Shown one piece after another: positions 16,532 to 24,176 of a DNA stretch of 43,817 nt (position 1 is the first letter of the stretch; the number at the start of each line of letters is the position of its first letter). A program made the position numbers and the translations under genes. The notes under the pieces are model-generated. The model did not search any database, was not told the origin of the DNA, and worked only from the letters and a program-made list of their open reading frames with translations. Source of the stretch: an uncultured Eubacteriales bacterium (lineage in GTDB: Bacteria; Bacillota; Clostridia; Christensenellales; UBA1242); the NCBI GenBank assembly GCA_948512295.1, contig CAOQRA010000006.1, forward strand, positions 1 to 43,817, given 5' to 3'.

Positions 16532-18145
16532 ATGTCAAAGAAAATCTTAGAGGGTATTGAAGCAAGAAAGTCACTCGAGAACGGAGTTAATAACCTTGCT
16601 AATATTGTTAAAATTACATTAGGCCCTAAGGGACGCAACGTTGTACTTGGCAAGAAATATTCTTCGCCGCTTATCACCAATGATGGCGTGACAATTGCAA
16701 AAGAGATCGAACTTGAAAATCCTTTTGAAAATATGGGGGCAGAACTTATCAAAGAAGTGAGCGTAAAAACCAACGACGTCGCAGGCGATGGCACTACAAC
16801 TGCTTGCGTGCTTGCTCAAGCGATTATTCGCGAGGGTATGAAAAACTTTGTGGCAGGCGCAAACCCTATCATCTTGAAAAAAGGCATATTTAAAGCGGTG
16901 GAAATCGCGTGCGAGCAACTAAAAACCTTATCTAAGCCAGTGGAGGGTAGTAAATCCATAAGCCAAGTTGCAAGCATTTCAGCTGGAGATGATGCAATCG
17001 GTACTCTTATTGCACAGGCAATGAGTAAGGTGGGTAGTGACGGCGTTATTACTGTGGAAGAAGCGCAAACTATGCAAACCGAATTAAGTATAGTAGAGGG
17101 TATGCAGTTTGATCGCGGCTATCTATCTCCTTATATGTCCACCAACATGGAAAAGATGATTGCCGAACTTGACAACCCATACATTCTTATCACTGACAAA
17201 AAGATATCTAATATTCAAGAGATTTTGCCAATACTCGAGCAAATTGTAAAGCAAGGTGCAAAACTACTCATCATTGCTGATGATGTCGAGGGCGAAGCGC
17301 TTACAACGCTTATATTAAATAAACTTCGTGGCACTTTCAACTGCGTGGCTGTCAAAGCGCCAAGTTTTGGAGATAAGCGTAAAGCTATGCTTGAAGATAT
17401 AGCTGTGCTTACTGGCGGACGAGTTATAAGTGAGGAACTTGGACTTGAACTTAACGAAACAACTTTTGATATGCTTGGTAGGGCTAAATCTGTCAAAGTT
17501 GACAAGGATAATACAACGATTGTAGAGGGAGCAGGAGCTGCAGAAGCGCTTGCAGCCCGCGTTAAAGTAATCAAAAACCAAATCAAAGAAGCAACCAGCG
17601 AGTATGAAATAGAAAAACTAAATGATCGTCTTGCAAAACTTGCTGGTGGCGTGGCAGTAATTAAAGTGGGCGCAGCAACCGAAGTCGAAATGAAAGAGAA
17701 GAAGCTTCGCATTGAGGACGCTCTTGCTGCAACCAAGGCTGCAAGCGAGGAGGGCGTTGTCCCTGGTGGTGGCGTAGCGCTACTCAAAACTGGCAAAGCG
17801 ATTTCTGAACTTGCTTCAAGTCTTGAGGGCGATGAAAAAACAGGTGCTATGATAGTGCTTAAGGCTATTGAAGAGCCTATTCGCCAAATCGCTAAAAATG
17901 CAGGTGTAGATGGCGGCGTTGTAGTAAATATTATTGTGGCTAATATAGATAAAAAGGCATATGGCTTTGATGCACTTAAAAATGAATATTGCGATATGAT
18001 TGAACGCGGAATTATCGACCCTACAAAGGTGACCCGCTCCGCACTTCAAAATGCCGCATCAGTTGCAGGGACAATGCTAACTACCGAGGCCATCGTTGTC
18101 GAGATTGAGGACAAGAGCGAGCCGAAACAAGCAGACGTGTATTAG
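16532..18145 (+). CDS. groEL: GroEL, 60 kDa chaperonin
   Basis: This 537-residue ATP-driven chaperonin folds cytosolic proteins with GroES. It has the equatorial motifs LGPKGRNVVLG and VAGDGTTTACVLAQ, the apical domain, and EEGVVPGGGVALL. The C-terminus is unusual: it ends in DKSEPKQADVY with no Gly-Gly-Met tail, the flexible segment that normally lines the cavity floor. AGGAGG precedes the ATG, and a very strong terminator follows. Confidence 0.97.
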   Translation: MSKKILEGIEARKSLENGVNNLANIVKITLGPKGRNVVLGKKYSSPLITNDGVTIAKEIELENPFENMGAELIKEVSVKTNDVAGDGTTTACVLAQAIIREGMKNFVAGANPIILKKGIFKAVEIACEQLKTLSKPVEGSKSISQVASISAGDDAIGTLIAQAMSKVGSDGVITVEEAQTMQTELSIVEGMQFDRGYLSPYMSTNMEKMIAELDNPYILITDKKISNIQEILPILEQIVKQGAKLLIIADDVEGEALTTLILNKLRGTFNCVAVKAPSFGDKRKAMLEDIAVLTGGRVISEELGLELNETTFDMLGRAKSVKVDKDNTTIVEGAGAAEALAARVKVIKNQIKEATSEYEIEKLNDRLAKLAGGVAVIKVGAATEVEMKEKKLRIEDALAATKAASEEGVVPGGGVALLKTGKAISELASSLEGDEKTGAMIVLKAIEEPIRQIAKNAGVDGGVVVNIIVANIDKKAYGFDALKNEYCDMIERGIIDPTKVTRSALQNAASVAGTMLTTEAIVVEIEDKSEPKQADVY

Positions 18146-18164
18146 GACAGACAACGCTTTGGAC

Positions 18165-18204
18165 AACAAAAAATCAATCGAAAGACGATTGATTTTTTGT
18201 TTTT
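18165..18204 (+). terminator. groESL terminator
   Basis: A perfect 16-bp inverted repeat (18165-18180 with 18186-18201) with a 5-base loop and a T tail begins 19 bases after the groEL stop. Confidence 0.9.
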
Positions 18205-18370
18205 ACGCGGACAAGTCTTACGACTGGGCTCGCTAACTTGCGTTTTCTCCGCCTAGCCCTCTTTCAATAAGGTGTCCATACGTTTTTCGTTTCCGAAAAA
18301 CTTCTGTCCAATTATATAAGAGCAGACAATGCTTGATACCCGCATTGCCATGTTCCCGCGAAGTGCCGCG

Positions 18371-18398
18371 AGATTTCTCCGCTGCGGTCGAAATGACA
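18371..18398. repeat. Interspersed repeat, AGATTTCTCC...GTCGAAATGACA type
   Basis: AGATTTCTCC, then GCTGCGGTCGAAATGACA. It is a degenerate copy of the GTCATTCTGAG/GTCGAAG(A)ATCT repeat seen at 15213-15329, in the opposite orientation, in a gene-free region. Confidence 0.6.
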
Positions 18399-18457
18399 AG
18401 CGCGGCCATGGTCGAATCCTCTATTAATTGTTGGCTTAAATGACAAAAGTAATATAA

Positions 18458-18485
18458 AAAAGAAGTGAAATTCCACTTCTTTTAT
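18458..18485. terminator. Bidirectional terminator after the first SDR gene
   Basis: A 10-bp stem (18458-18467 with 18474-18483) with a 6-base loop has T-rich tails on both sides. The SDR stop codon (minus strand, 18482-18484) overlaps one end of the stem. Confidence 0.8.
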
Positions 18486-19246
18486 TTTTGCTTGTAATAT
18501 GCTTTGGTGCAGATTTTTAGGTAAAGCGATTTCGGGAAGATACCCATAGCAAATTTTAAAAGTTTAAATTTGAAAGTCATTACATACAGCGGTTTTAAGT
18601 GTTTTTTATTAATCCATTTGGTCATGATTTTAATGGCTTTATCAAGAGGCATACGCCTTTCTTCACGGCTGTCAATTTTTTCTGTGGAAAGTTTTATTGC
18701 CTCGCCATAGCGCTCATTGGTTTTATAGTCTTTTAATCGATTTTTAGTGAAGTTAGTTTTAATATCGCTTGGGCAAAGGGCGGTCACTTGAATTTTAGTG
18801 CTAGATAGTTCCATACGTAAGGCATCTGTCAGAGTGATTATCGCGCTTTTTGATGAAGCATAAAAGCCACGAAACGGGATTGGGAAAAGCGCCATTGCGG
18901 AAGAAATGTTAATAATTTTGCCGCTATTTTCCATAAGAGGAATACACGCTTGAATGCAGTTGATAGTGCCAATTATATTGACGTCATATATTGCTTGAAC
19001 TTTTTCATGCTCTGTAAGTTCAACTGCGCCAGAGCCGCCAAACCCTGCACAATTTATCAGCATATCAATCTTGCCATTTTTGCCAATCTCTGCAAAAGCG
19101 TTTTTGATTGCATTAAAATCTGTCACATCGCAATTAAAATCTGCCTCCTCTCTTGAGATGTTATATACCTTGTGACCTTTTGCCTCGTAGTATTCTTTAA
19201 AACCCTTTCCTATTCCGCTTGACGCGCCTGTGATTACTATAATCAT
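18482..19246 (-). CDS. Short-chain dehydrogenase/reductase (classical SDR)
   Basis: This 254-residue NAD(P)-dependent oxidoreductase has the cofactor loop TGASSGIG (residues 6-13), the NAG-type motif INCAGFG, catalytic Ser in INISSAM, and an intact YxxxK (YASSK). The basic C-terminal tail (TFKFKLLKFAMGIFPKSLYL) could contact the membrane, as in DltE/YqjQ-like SDRs. The substrate is unknown. AGGA precedes the ATG. A weak promoter (TTGAAA-16-TATATT, 19267-19294, minus strand) is possible. Confidence 0.88.
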   Translation of the reverse strand: MIIVITGASSGIGKGFKEYYEAKGHKVYNISREEADFNCDVTDFNAIKNAFAEIGKNGKIDMLINCAGFGGSGAVELTEHEKVQAIYDVNIIGTINCIQACIPLMENSGKIINISSAMALFPIPFRGFYASSKSAIITLTDALRMELSSTKIQVTALCPSDIKTNFTKNRLKDYKTNERYGEAIKLSTEKIDSREERRMPLDKAIKIMTKWINKKHLKPLYVMTFKFKLLKFAMGIFPKSLYLKICTKAYYKQK

Positions 19247-19325
19247 ACTTCTTCCTTTATTTCAAAAATATATCATATTTCTTACTTTTTTCAAAATGAA
19301 TTGATATGTTATACAATTATTTTAT

Positions 19326-19354
19326 TTGACTTATTACCAAAGATATGTTAGCAT
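19326..19354 (+). promoter_or_regulatory. Predicted promoter for a leaderless mRNA
   Basis: TTGACT (19326-19331), a 17-base spacer and TAGCAT (19349-19354) with an upstream TG (extended -10). Six bases separate the -10 from the ATG of the downstream gene, so transcription should start at or within a base or two of the start codon. Confidence 0.6.
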
Positions 19355-19360
19355 ATTACT

Positions 19361-19861
19361 ATGAATAAAAGTAAAAGATTATTGTTAATTGCAGTTATAG
19401 TTCTCAATTTTATAAATGCAGCGTCAAATATTGGCTTTGCTATTTATCGACTTGTATTAGGTGATATTATGGGATATTCTCTTTTCAGTGTGATTTATGA
19501 CTTTATCTCTGCCGCAGCCTTTTTAACAAGTGCAGGGCTGCTGATATATGCCATTGCAGGTAAAGGGGAGTTTTTCAGAGCGAGAAGCGCTTATTATTAT
19601 GCAGCGATTACTATAACGCTATGTTTAGGCTTAGTATCCATTCCGTCAATTCTTTTAATTGTCACTTTATTTATGAGCGATATGATTTGGGTTAAACCTC
19701 ATGATGACGTTTATTTTGGTCATTCAGAGAATATTGAGCAGCAGCCTAAAGGAATGTCTGACAAGGAGAAAGAGCGTAAAATTGCAGAACTTAGAAAATT
19801 AAAAGAAAATGGAATTATAACAGACGAGGAGTTTAAAGAGAAGTTGATGGAATTGTTATAG
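19361..19861 (+). CDS. Membrane protein with C-terminal SHOCT domain
   Basis: This 166-residue protein has about three hydrophobic helices (residues about 7-30, 38-68, 78-106) and then a charged linker. It ends in a SHOCT motif (IAELRKLKENGIITDEEFKE). SHOCT is a short helical module usually at protein ends and thought to mediate binding or oligomerisation. The ATG has no ribosome site but lies six bases after a -10 element, so a leaderless mRNA is expected. A second gene with the same architecture lies at 41941-42426. Confidence 0.8.
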   Translation: MNKSKRLLLIAVIVLNFINAASNIGFAIYRLVLGDIMGYSLFSVIYDFISAAAFLTSAGLLIYAIAGKGEFFRARSAYYYAAITITLCLGLVSIPSILLIVTLFMSDMIWVKPHDDVYFGHSENIEQQPKGMSDKEKERKIAELRKLKENGIITDEEFKEKLMELL

Positions 19862-19912
19862 TCAGCCGATAAACTGCTTAGTACCGCGTTAAGCTTAATT
19901 TCAATTCGACTA

Positions 19913-19939
19913 AAAAAAGATGTCTTAGACATCTTTTTT
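19913..19939. terminator. Bidirectional terminator between the SHOCT gene and tadA
   Basis: A perfect 12-bp stem (19913-19924 with 19928-19939) has A and T tracts on both sides. Its 3-base loop is exactly the stop codon of tadA (minus strand, 19925-19927). Confidence 0.9.
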
Positions 19940-20377
19940 GTTTCTTTTATCTTTAAAAAAGTCTTTTAAGAGCGACCTACTTGTGCGCTCATACTTGCCT
20001 TTTTCCATTATTACTTTATGATTAAGGCGTGTGCTTTGGCAGATTGCCTCGCATAGATTGTCATCACTTGTGGTGTCAGGTGCGGCATAGATTATCTTGT
20101 CAATCCTTGCGTTTGCGATTGCGCCCGCGCACATAGGGCAGGGCTCGAGGGTGACATAAATCTCGCAGCCATCAAGCCTCCACGATTTGAGTTTTTTGCA
20201 GGCTTTTTTTATGGCTAAAATTTCAGCATGAGCGATTGCGCTATGCTTTTTTTCACGTTTATTTCTGCCAGTTGCTATCACTTTATTATCTTTAACAATG
20301 ACTGCCCCCACAGGCACTTCTCCCTTATCTTTCGCTTTGTTTGCCTCTTTAATTGCAATAAGCATGAAGTCTATCAT
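19925..20377 (-). CDS. tadA: tRNA-specific adenosine deaminase TadA
   Basis: This 150-residue zinc deaminase converts A34 to inosine in tRNA-Arg(ACG). The zinc and catalytic motifs are HAE (His50, Glu52) and PCPMC (Cys80, Cys83), with WRLDGCEIYVTLEPC between. The length matches bacterial TadA. GAGGAG lies upstream of the ATG, and a good promoter sits on the minus strand at 20413-20441. Confidence 0.93.
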   Translation of the reverse strand: MIDFMLIAIKEANKAKDKGEVPVGAVIVKDNKVIATGRNKREKKHSAIAHAEILAIKKACKKLKSWRLDGCEIYVTLEPCPMCAGAIANARIDKIIYAAPDTTSDDNLCEAICQSTRLNHKVIMEKGKYERTSRSLLKDFFKDKRNKKDV

Positions 20378-20412
20378 TACTTTTCTCCTCTTTTTTTGTC
20401 GTTATGTTATAT

Positions 20413-20441
20413 ATTTTAGCGAAAAATGCATTCTTTGTAAA
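20413..20441 (-). promoter_or_regulatory. Predicted tadA promoter
   Basis: On the minus strand TTTACA (20436-20441), a 17-base spacer and TAAAAT (20413-20418). It is divergent from the promoter at 20450-20478. Confidence 0.6.
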
Positions 20442-20449
20442 GAGAATTC

Positions 20450-20478
20450 TTGTTTTTTTTGTTTATTTGTTTTATACT
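20450..20478 (+). promoter_or_regulatory. Predicted promoter for a leaderless mRNA (CPBP gene)
   Basis: TTGTTT (20450-20455), a 17-base spacer and TATACT (20473-20478). Exactly six bases separate the -10 from the ATG at 20485. Confidence 0.55.
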
Positions 20479-20484
20479 ACTGCT

Positions 20485-21447
20485 ATGGACGAAAAAAAGT
20501 ACTTACGTAATTATTATGATAGTAAAGACAGCGGCAAAGCATTTATCTTTGCTATGCTTGCTTTATTCGCTGTAACAATTGTTGCTACCATAGTCGCTTT
20601 GAGCGTTGCAAATATAATAGGGGTAGATTATAATGAGGTTACAACCAGTTTGCCTTTTGTTATTTGTAATGCATTTTGTGGTCCAATAGCTTTTGTTTCA
20701 ACTTACCTGATTTATAGTAAATGCAGCAAAATAAGCTTTAAAGCCATCAATTTAAATTTCAGAATGGGATATAAAAACACATTACTTTGTATCGCTGTGG
20801 CTTTTATTGCTTTATTTGGGCTCCAGTTTTATATAGGCGGAGTGGATGAGATTTTGCGTTTAATTGGTTATAATGTCAATGATGGGTTATTGGGTCTTCC
20901 TTTGGATAATGTGGGCTGGCTGTTTTTGAATATGTTTTTGTATGCTTTTTTACCTGCTATTGCCGAAGAAATTATATTTAGAGGTGTAATTTTACAAGGC
21001 TTACGTAAAAATATGTCAGATTCAATTTCTATATTGATTTCTGCTGCTTTATTTGCACTTATGCATTGCAATTTGCAACAACTTGTATTTCCTATGCTTA
21101 TAGGATTGATACTTGGCTGGATTGCAACGCGTACAGGCTCTCTTCTTTCAAGCATTATTGTGCATTTTGTAAACAATTCCATTACTATATTTTTAGCGTT
21201 TATTGCTATTATCACTCAAAAAGATGTATTTCGTTTAGATTATTCGCTTTGGTGGGTTTGGGTGATTGCGATAGTGCTTGTTTTAGTGACCTTTGCAATA
21301 TTTTACCTTATAGATAAATTTTATTTTAAACACAAAAATCAAAAAGAGCTTACTAAAACTGATGTCAATAAAATGCCACCATTGATAATTTGGATCGCGC
21401 TTGGTGTAGGACTAATTATGTTTATTTTATTTACAATCTTGCATTAA
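20485..21447 (+). CDS. CPBP-family intramembrane metalloprotease (1 of 2)
   Basis: This 320-residue polytopic protein belongs to the CPBP/Abi (CAAX prenyl protease 2-like) family. The three catalytic motifs are present: EExxxR in AEEIIFRG (Glu161, Glu162, Arg166), the histidine in ALMHCNLQQ (His194), and HFVNN (His227). About eight hydrophobic segments surround them. The target is unknown; relatives process peptides or act in bacteriocin self-immunity. I place the start at 20485, where the soluble N-terminus MDEKKYLRNYYD begins, just after a -10 element. An in-frame ATG at 20404 would put the promoter inside the gene. A related gene follows directly. Confidence 0.88.
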   Translation: MDEKKYLRNYYDSKDSGKAFIFAMLALFAVTIVATIVALSVANIIGVDYNEVTTSLPFVICNAFCGPIAFVSTYLIYSKCSKISFKAINLNFRMGYKNTLLCIAVAFIALFGLQFYIGGVDEILRLIGYNVNDGLLGLPLDNVGWLFLNMFLYAFLPAIAEEIIFRGVILQGLRKNMSDSISILISAALFALMHCNLQQLVFPMLIGLILGWIATRTGSLLSSIIVHFVNNSITIFLAFIAIITQKDVFRLDYSLWWVWVIAIVLVLVTFAIFYLIDKFYFKHKNQKELTKTDVNKMPPLIIWIALGVGLIMFILFTILH

Positions 21448-21453
21448 ATGCAA
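21439..21453 (+). terminator. Weak hairpin at the end of the first CPBP gene
   Basis: TTGCAT-TAA-ATGCAA is a perfect 6-bp hairpin whose loop is the stop codon. It is followed by AGTTTTG. It is too short for a confident terminator. Confidence 0.3.
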
Positions 21454-21485
21454 AGTTTTGTAGTAAAATGTACTAAAGGAGAAAA

Positions 21486-22619
21486 ATGACTTTTAAAAAT
21501 AGGACTATAAGAAATTCTTATATAACATATCTCGTTATCGTTGTGGCATTTATTGCTCTGCGAATTTTATCAAGTTTTCATTTATTAGATTTTTTAGGCG
21601 GGGGACTTGGCTATGTCTTTAACATTGTAGTGCAGATTGGACTTTTGTTTTGTTTGTCGATATTTATGTTTTCTTTGCTGCAAAAAGAAAAAATCAAAAC
21701 GACATTTACTTTTTATGGTTATAAAAAAATTTCTTGGAAAGCTGTGCTCATTGCATTTATAATGGGCGTTGTCGTTTTTCTTTTAAATATTTTTGTCGCT
21801 TCCTTTTTTGATATTATACTAGCGTTATTCGGCTATAAATTTTCTGCGGGAGAAAGCGTAACACAGTATCCCGTTTATATGCTTTTTGTCAATTTATTTT
21901 TTACCGCACTCTTGCCTGCAATTTGTGAGGAAACTGCTCATAGAGGAATGCTTTTAAAAACTAGTCAAGTTTGGGGGCAGAAAAAAGCTATTATAATTTC
22001 CTCTGTGCTGTTTGGACTTTTACATTGTAATATAGAGCAATTTTTCTATGCCACAATAATAGGCGTTTTCGTGGGGTATGTTAGCATTCTTTGCGATAGT
22101 ATATATCCCGCTATGATTATTCACTTTATGAATAACGCTCTCAGTGTCTTTATGGGCTTTTCATCTGTAAACGGAACATGGATGGCGAAAATAGTAAATA
22201 CCGTTGCTGGTTTTGCCTATAACGGCATAGTTGGAATATTATTTTTATCAATTTTGTTTGGACTTTTATTGTATTTTCTTATATTTTTGGTCAAGCAACT
22301 TTTTATGGAAACGACAGCAAAAAAATTTGCAAGTTTGCAAGAGCAAATTTATAAAGAGGTTGCTAAAGCGGATTATATAAATGATATAAACAATTCAAAA
22401 GCTTTATTAAACGGACAAGACCAAAAAGAAAATATAGTAGACATTGAAAAAATATATATGGACACTAATTTAAAAATGGGTATGATGACTGATTTAGATA
22501 GAAAAATATTAAATGGACCTTTTAAATTAAATTCCAATTATTTACCAATAATATTGCTCAGTTTTGTGCTTACTGCGGGCGTTACCTTTTTAACGTTTAT
22601 TTTAGGTGTGATATGTTAA
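21486..22619 (+). CDS. CPBP-family intramembrane metalloprotease (2 of 2)
   Basis: This 377-residue paralogue of the preceding protein has the same motifs: EExxxR in CEETAHRG (Glu148, Glu149, Arg153), His180 in GLLHCNIEQ, and His213 in IHFMNN. It differs by a C-terminal extension: a soluble, charged segment of about 80 residues, then one more hydrophobic helix at the end. AAAGGAG precedes the ATG. Its last seven bases overlap the start of rlmH, so expression is probably coupled. Confidence 0.88.
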   Translation: MTFKNRTIRNSYITYLVIVVAFIALRILSSFHLLDFLGGGLGYVFNIVVQIGLLFCLSIFMFSLLQKEKIKTTFTFYGYKKISWKAVLIAFIMGVVVFLLNIFVASFFDIILALFGYKFSAGESVTQYPVYMLFVNLFFTALLPAICEETAHRGMLLKTSQVWGQKKAIIISSVLFGLLHCNIEQFFYATIIGVFVGYVSILCDSIYPAMIIHFMNNALSVFMGFSSVNGTWMAKIVNTVAGFAYNGIVGILFLSILFGLLLYFLIFLVKQLFMETTAKKFASLQEQIYKEVAKADYINDINNSKALLNGQDQKENIVDIEKIYMDTNLKMGMMTDLDRKILNGPFKLNSNYLPIILLSFVLTAGVTFLTFILGVIC

Positions 22620-23068
22620 CGATAAATTTAGTATGTGTAGGTAATTTAAAGGAGCAGTACTGGATTGATGCCTGTAAAGAGTATCAAAAGCGACTTTCAA
22701 GATTTTGTAAACTTAATATAATTGAAATAGCCGAGAAAAATCAATTTGAAAAAGCTTTGACCTTGAATAAAGAAGGGCAGGACATTATATCACATTTGGC
22801 GGGTTATTCCATTTTACTTGCAATTGAGGGCAAACAATTTACGAGCGAAGAGTTTGCATCAAAATTGCAAGATAAGACGCAAAGTGTCAGCACGATTACC
22901 TTTGTTATAGGCGGCTCTTACGGGGTTAGCGACAGCGTTAAAAGTGTAGTTAATGAAAAAATATCTTTTGGTAAACCGACTTATCCTCATAATTTAGCGC
23001 GTGTCATGATTTTGGAACAAATTTATAGAGCATTTATGATCAACTCTGGTTCAAGTTATCATAAATAA
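22613..23068 (+). CDS. rlmH: RlmH, 23S rRNA pseudouridine-1915 N3-methyltransferase
   Basis: This 151-residue SPOUT methyltransferase modifies helix 69 of 23S rRNA. It shows INLVCVGNLKE at the start, the SAM-binding knot FVIGGSYGVS, and the family-typical C-terminus ARVMILEQIYRAF...YHK. It is slightly shorter than the usual 155-159 residues. AGGTG lies upstream of the ATG, inside the protease gene. It ends one base before the convergent 23-residue peptide gene. Confidence 0.94.
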   Translation: MLTINLVCVGNLKEQYWIDACKEYQKRLSRFCKLNIIEIAEKNQFEKALTLNKEGQDIISHLAGYSILLAIEGKQFTSEEFASKLQDKTQSVSTITFVIGGSYGVSDSVKSVVNEKISFGKPTYPHNLARVMILEQIYRAFMINSGSSYHK

Positions 23069-23140
23069 TTAGAATATTATACATGCAAAAGATGTTGCAA
23101 AGGTTGCTCCTATAAAAATATAAACAAGCCATCTTGACAT
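23069..23140 (-). CDS. 23-residue hydrophobic membrane peptide
   Basis: The reading frame encodes MSRWLVYIFIGATFATSFACI and two more residues, a single hydrophobic helix with an Arg near the N-terminus. A perfect AAAGGAGG (23146-23153) lies five bases before the ATG, the strongest kind of ribosome site, and the frame starts 26 bases after the stop of the DUF378 gene on the same strand. This looks like a real small membrane protein in an operon with it. I recognise no family. Confidence 0.65.
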   Translation of the reverse strand: MSRWLVYIFIGATFATSFACIIF

Positions 23141-23166
23141 ATTAGCCTCCTTTCAGCATAAAAATA

Positions 23167-23526
23167 TTATTGCATATCATCTTCATGTAAATGCTCGTTT
23201 AGCAAGCCTTGCTCTTGCTTAGGTAAGTTTTCAGATGAGGCTTCTACATTTACATTTGCATTTGCTGTTTGATTGTTCATTTTTGCTATGTTCTTTGCCA
23301 TATCTTGTTTATTGCGTCTTGAAAATACACTGACTTTGCCTTTTCCTTTCAAGACTTTAAATACGAAAAAAGCAGTAGCAGCGCCTATAACAATGTAAAG
23401 TATCCTTGAAAAAATGCTGCCTTGAAAGCCAAAAATTCCTGCAATAAAATCATATTGCAAAAGGCCTATCATAAGCCAATTGACTCCGCCAGCAACCATA
23501 ATTAAAAAACTTAGTATCGTAAGCAT
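23167..23526 (-). CDS. DUF378-type small membrane protein
   Basis: This 119-residue protein has two hydrophobic helices with the DUF378 pattern (MVAGGVNWLMIGLLQYD, then FGFQGSIFSRILYIVIGAA). A basic stretch (FSRRNKQ) and a hydrophilic Asn/Glu-rich cytoplasmic tail follow. The function of DUF378 proteins is unknown. I start at the ATG at 23526 because TGGAGG lies five bases upstream. An in-frame ATG at 23568 has no ribosome site. A 23-residue peptide gene follows downstream. Confidence 0.8.
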   Translation of the reverse strand: MLTILSFLIMVAGGVNWLMIGLLQYDFIAGIFGFQGSIFSRILYIVIGAATAFFVFKVLKGKGKVSVFSRRNKQDMAKNIAKMNNQTANANVNVEASSENLPKQEQGLLNEHLHEDDMQ

Positions 23527-23596
23527 AAAAACCTCCATAAAAGTTAATATTTCACTTATTATTTGCAAAATTTAATAAATTATAATCAAATTTCAT

Positions 23597-23625
23597 TTGA
23601 CAATTTAAACGCTTGTGGTTATAAT
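23597..23625 (+). promoter_or_regulatory. Consensus greA promoter
   Basis: TTGACA (23597-23602), a 17-base spacer and TATAAT (23620-23625): a full match to the sigma-A consensus with optimal spacing. Confidence 0.85.
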
Positions 23626-23663
23626 ATCACAAGTAGACATTCAAAAAGGAGAGACAAAATTAC

Positions 23664-24134
23664 ATGGAAAAACATTACTTGACTTTAGAAGGCAAAAAAG
23701 CACTTGAAGAAAAACTTGTATATTTTAAATCAGTAAGAAGGGCTGAAGTGGCTAAAAAAATAGGCTCTGCAAGAGAGTATGGTGACCTTTCTGAAAACGC
23801 AGAATATGACGCAGCTAAGGAAGAACAGGCACAAGTTGAGGCTGCTATCAGCGAAATGGAAGACATTCTTCTTAACTGCGAAATCATTAATAAGAAAAAT
23901 TTGGATGGTGACACTGTTAGTATTGGATGCTCTGTCACTTTATACGATGAAGAATATGAAGAAGAGGTGACTTATAAAATTTTAGGGTCTACTGAAAGCG
24001 ATCCCGCTAAAGGTATTATAAGCAATGTTTCCCCGGTTGGGGCTGCACTTCTTGGACATAAGAAAGGTGATGTCGTCAAAGTAAATATGCCTCATGGAGT
24101 TTTGATGTATAAAATACTTGATATTCATTTATAA
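23664..24134 (+). CDS. greA: GreA, transcript cleavage factor
   Basis: This 156-residue factor enters the RNA polymerase secondary channel and rescues backtracked complexes. The N-terminal coiled coil carries the acidic tip in GDLSENAEYDAAKEEQ; the C-terminal domain (from about residue 80) includes VSPVGAALLGHKKGD. The length is normal. AAGGAGAG precedes the ATG, and a full-consensus promoter lies upstream. Confidence 0.97.
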   Translation: MEKHYLTLEGKKALEEKLVYFKSVRRAEVAKKIGSAREYGDLSENAEYDAAKEEQAQVEAAISEMEDILLNCEIINKKNLDGDTVSIGCSVTLYDEEYEEEVTYKILGSTESDPAKGIISNVSPVGAALLGHKKGDVVKVNMPHGVLMYKILDIHL

Positions 24135-24138
24135 TCAT

Positions 24139-24167
24139 TTGCTTTTTTCATGGTTTTGTTGTAAAAT
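24139..24167 (+). promoter_or_regulatory. Predicted promoter of the 24177 membrane-protein gene
   Basis: TTGCTT (24139-24144), a 17-base spacer and TAAAAT (24162-24167). Nine bases separate the -10 from the ATG, predicting a leader of about three bases and no ribosome site. Confidence 0.55.
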
Positions 24168-24176
24168 AAATTTAAC

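Larger units (their letters stand above)
18146..18481. other. Gene-free stretch with terminators, a hairpin and an interspersed repeat
   Basis: No coding frame is convincing. The stretch holds the groEL terminator, a perfect 8-bp hairpin (18282-18289 with 18294-18301, TTTC loop), a GC-rich palindromic patch (about 18225-18260, GGGCT with AGCCC), the interspersed repeat at 18371-18398, and the terminator of the downstream SDR gene. Its local G+C is clearly above that of the flanking genes. Confidence 0.6.

Noticed and set aside
17215..17796. Long antisense open frame inside groEL (193 codons).
   Set aside because: Its Ser/Thr/Ala-rich translation is typical for the complement of a conserved gene.
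18411..18421. tRNA-like T-loop (GGTCGAATCC).
   Set aside because: One base is missing from the T-loop and there is no acceptor, D or anticodon stem around it.
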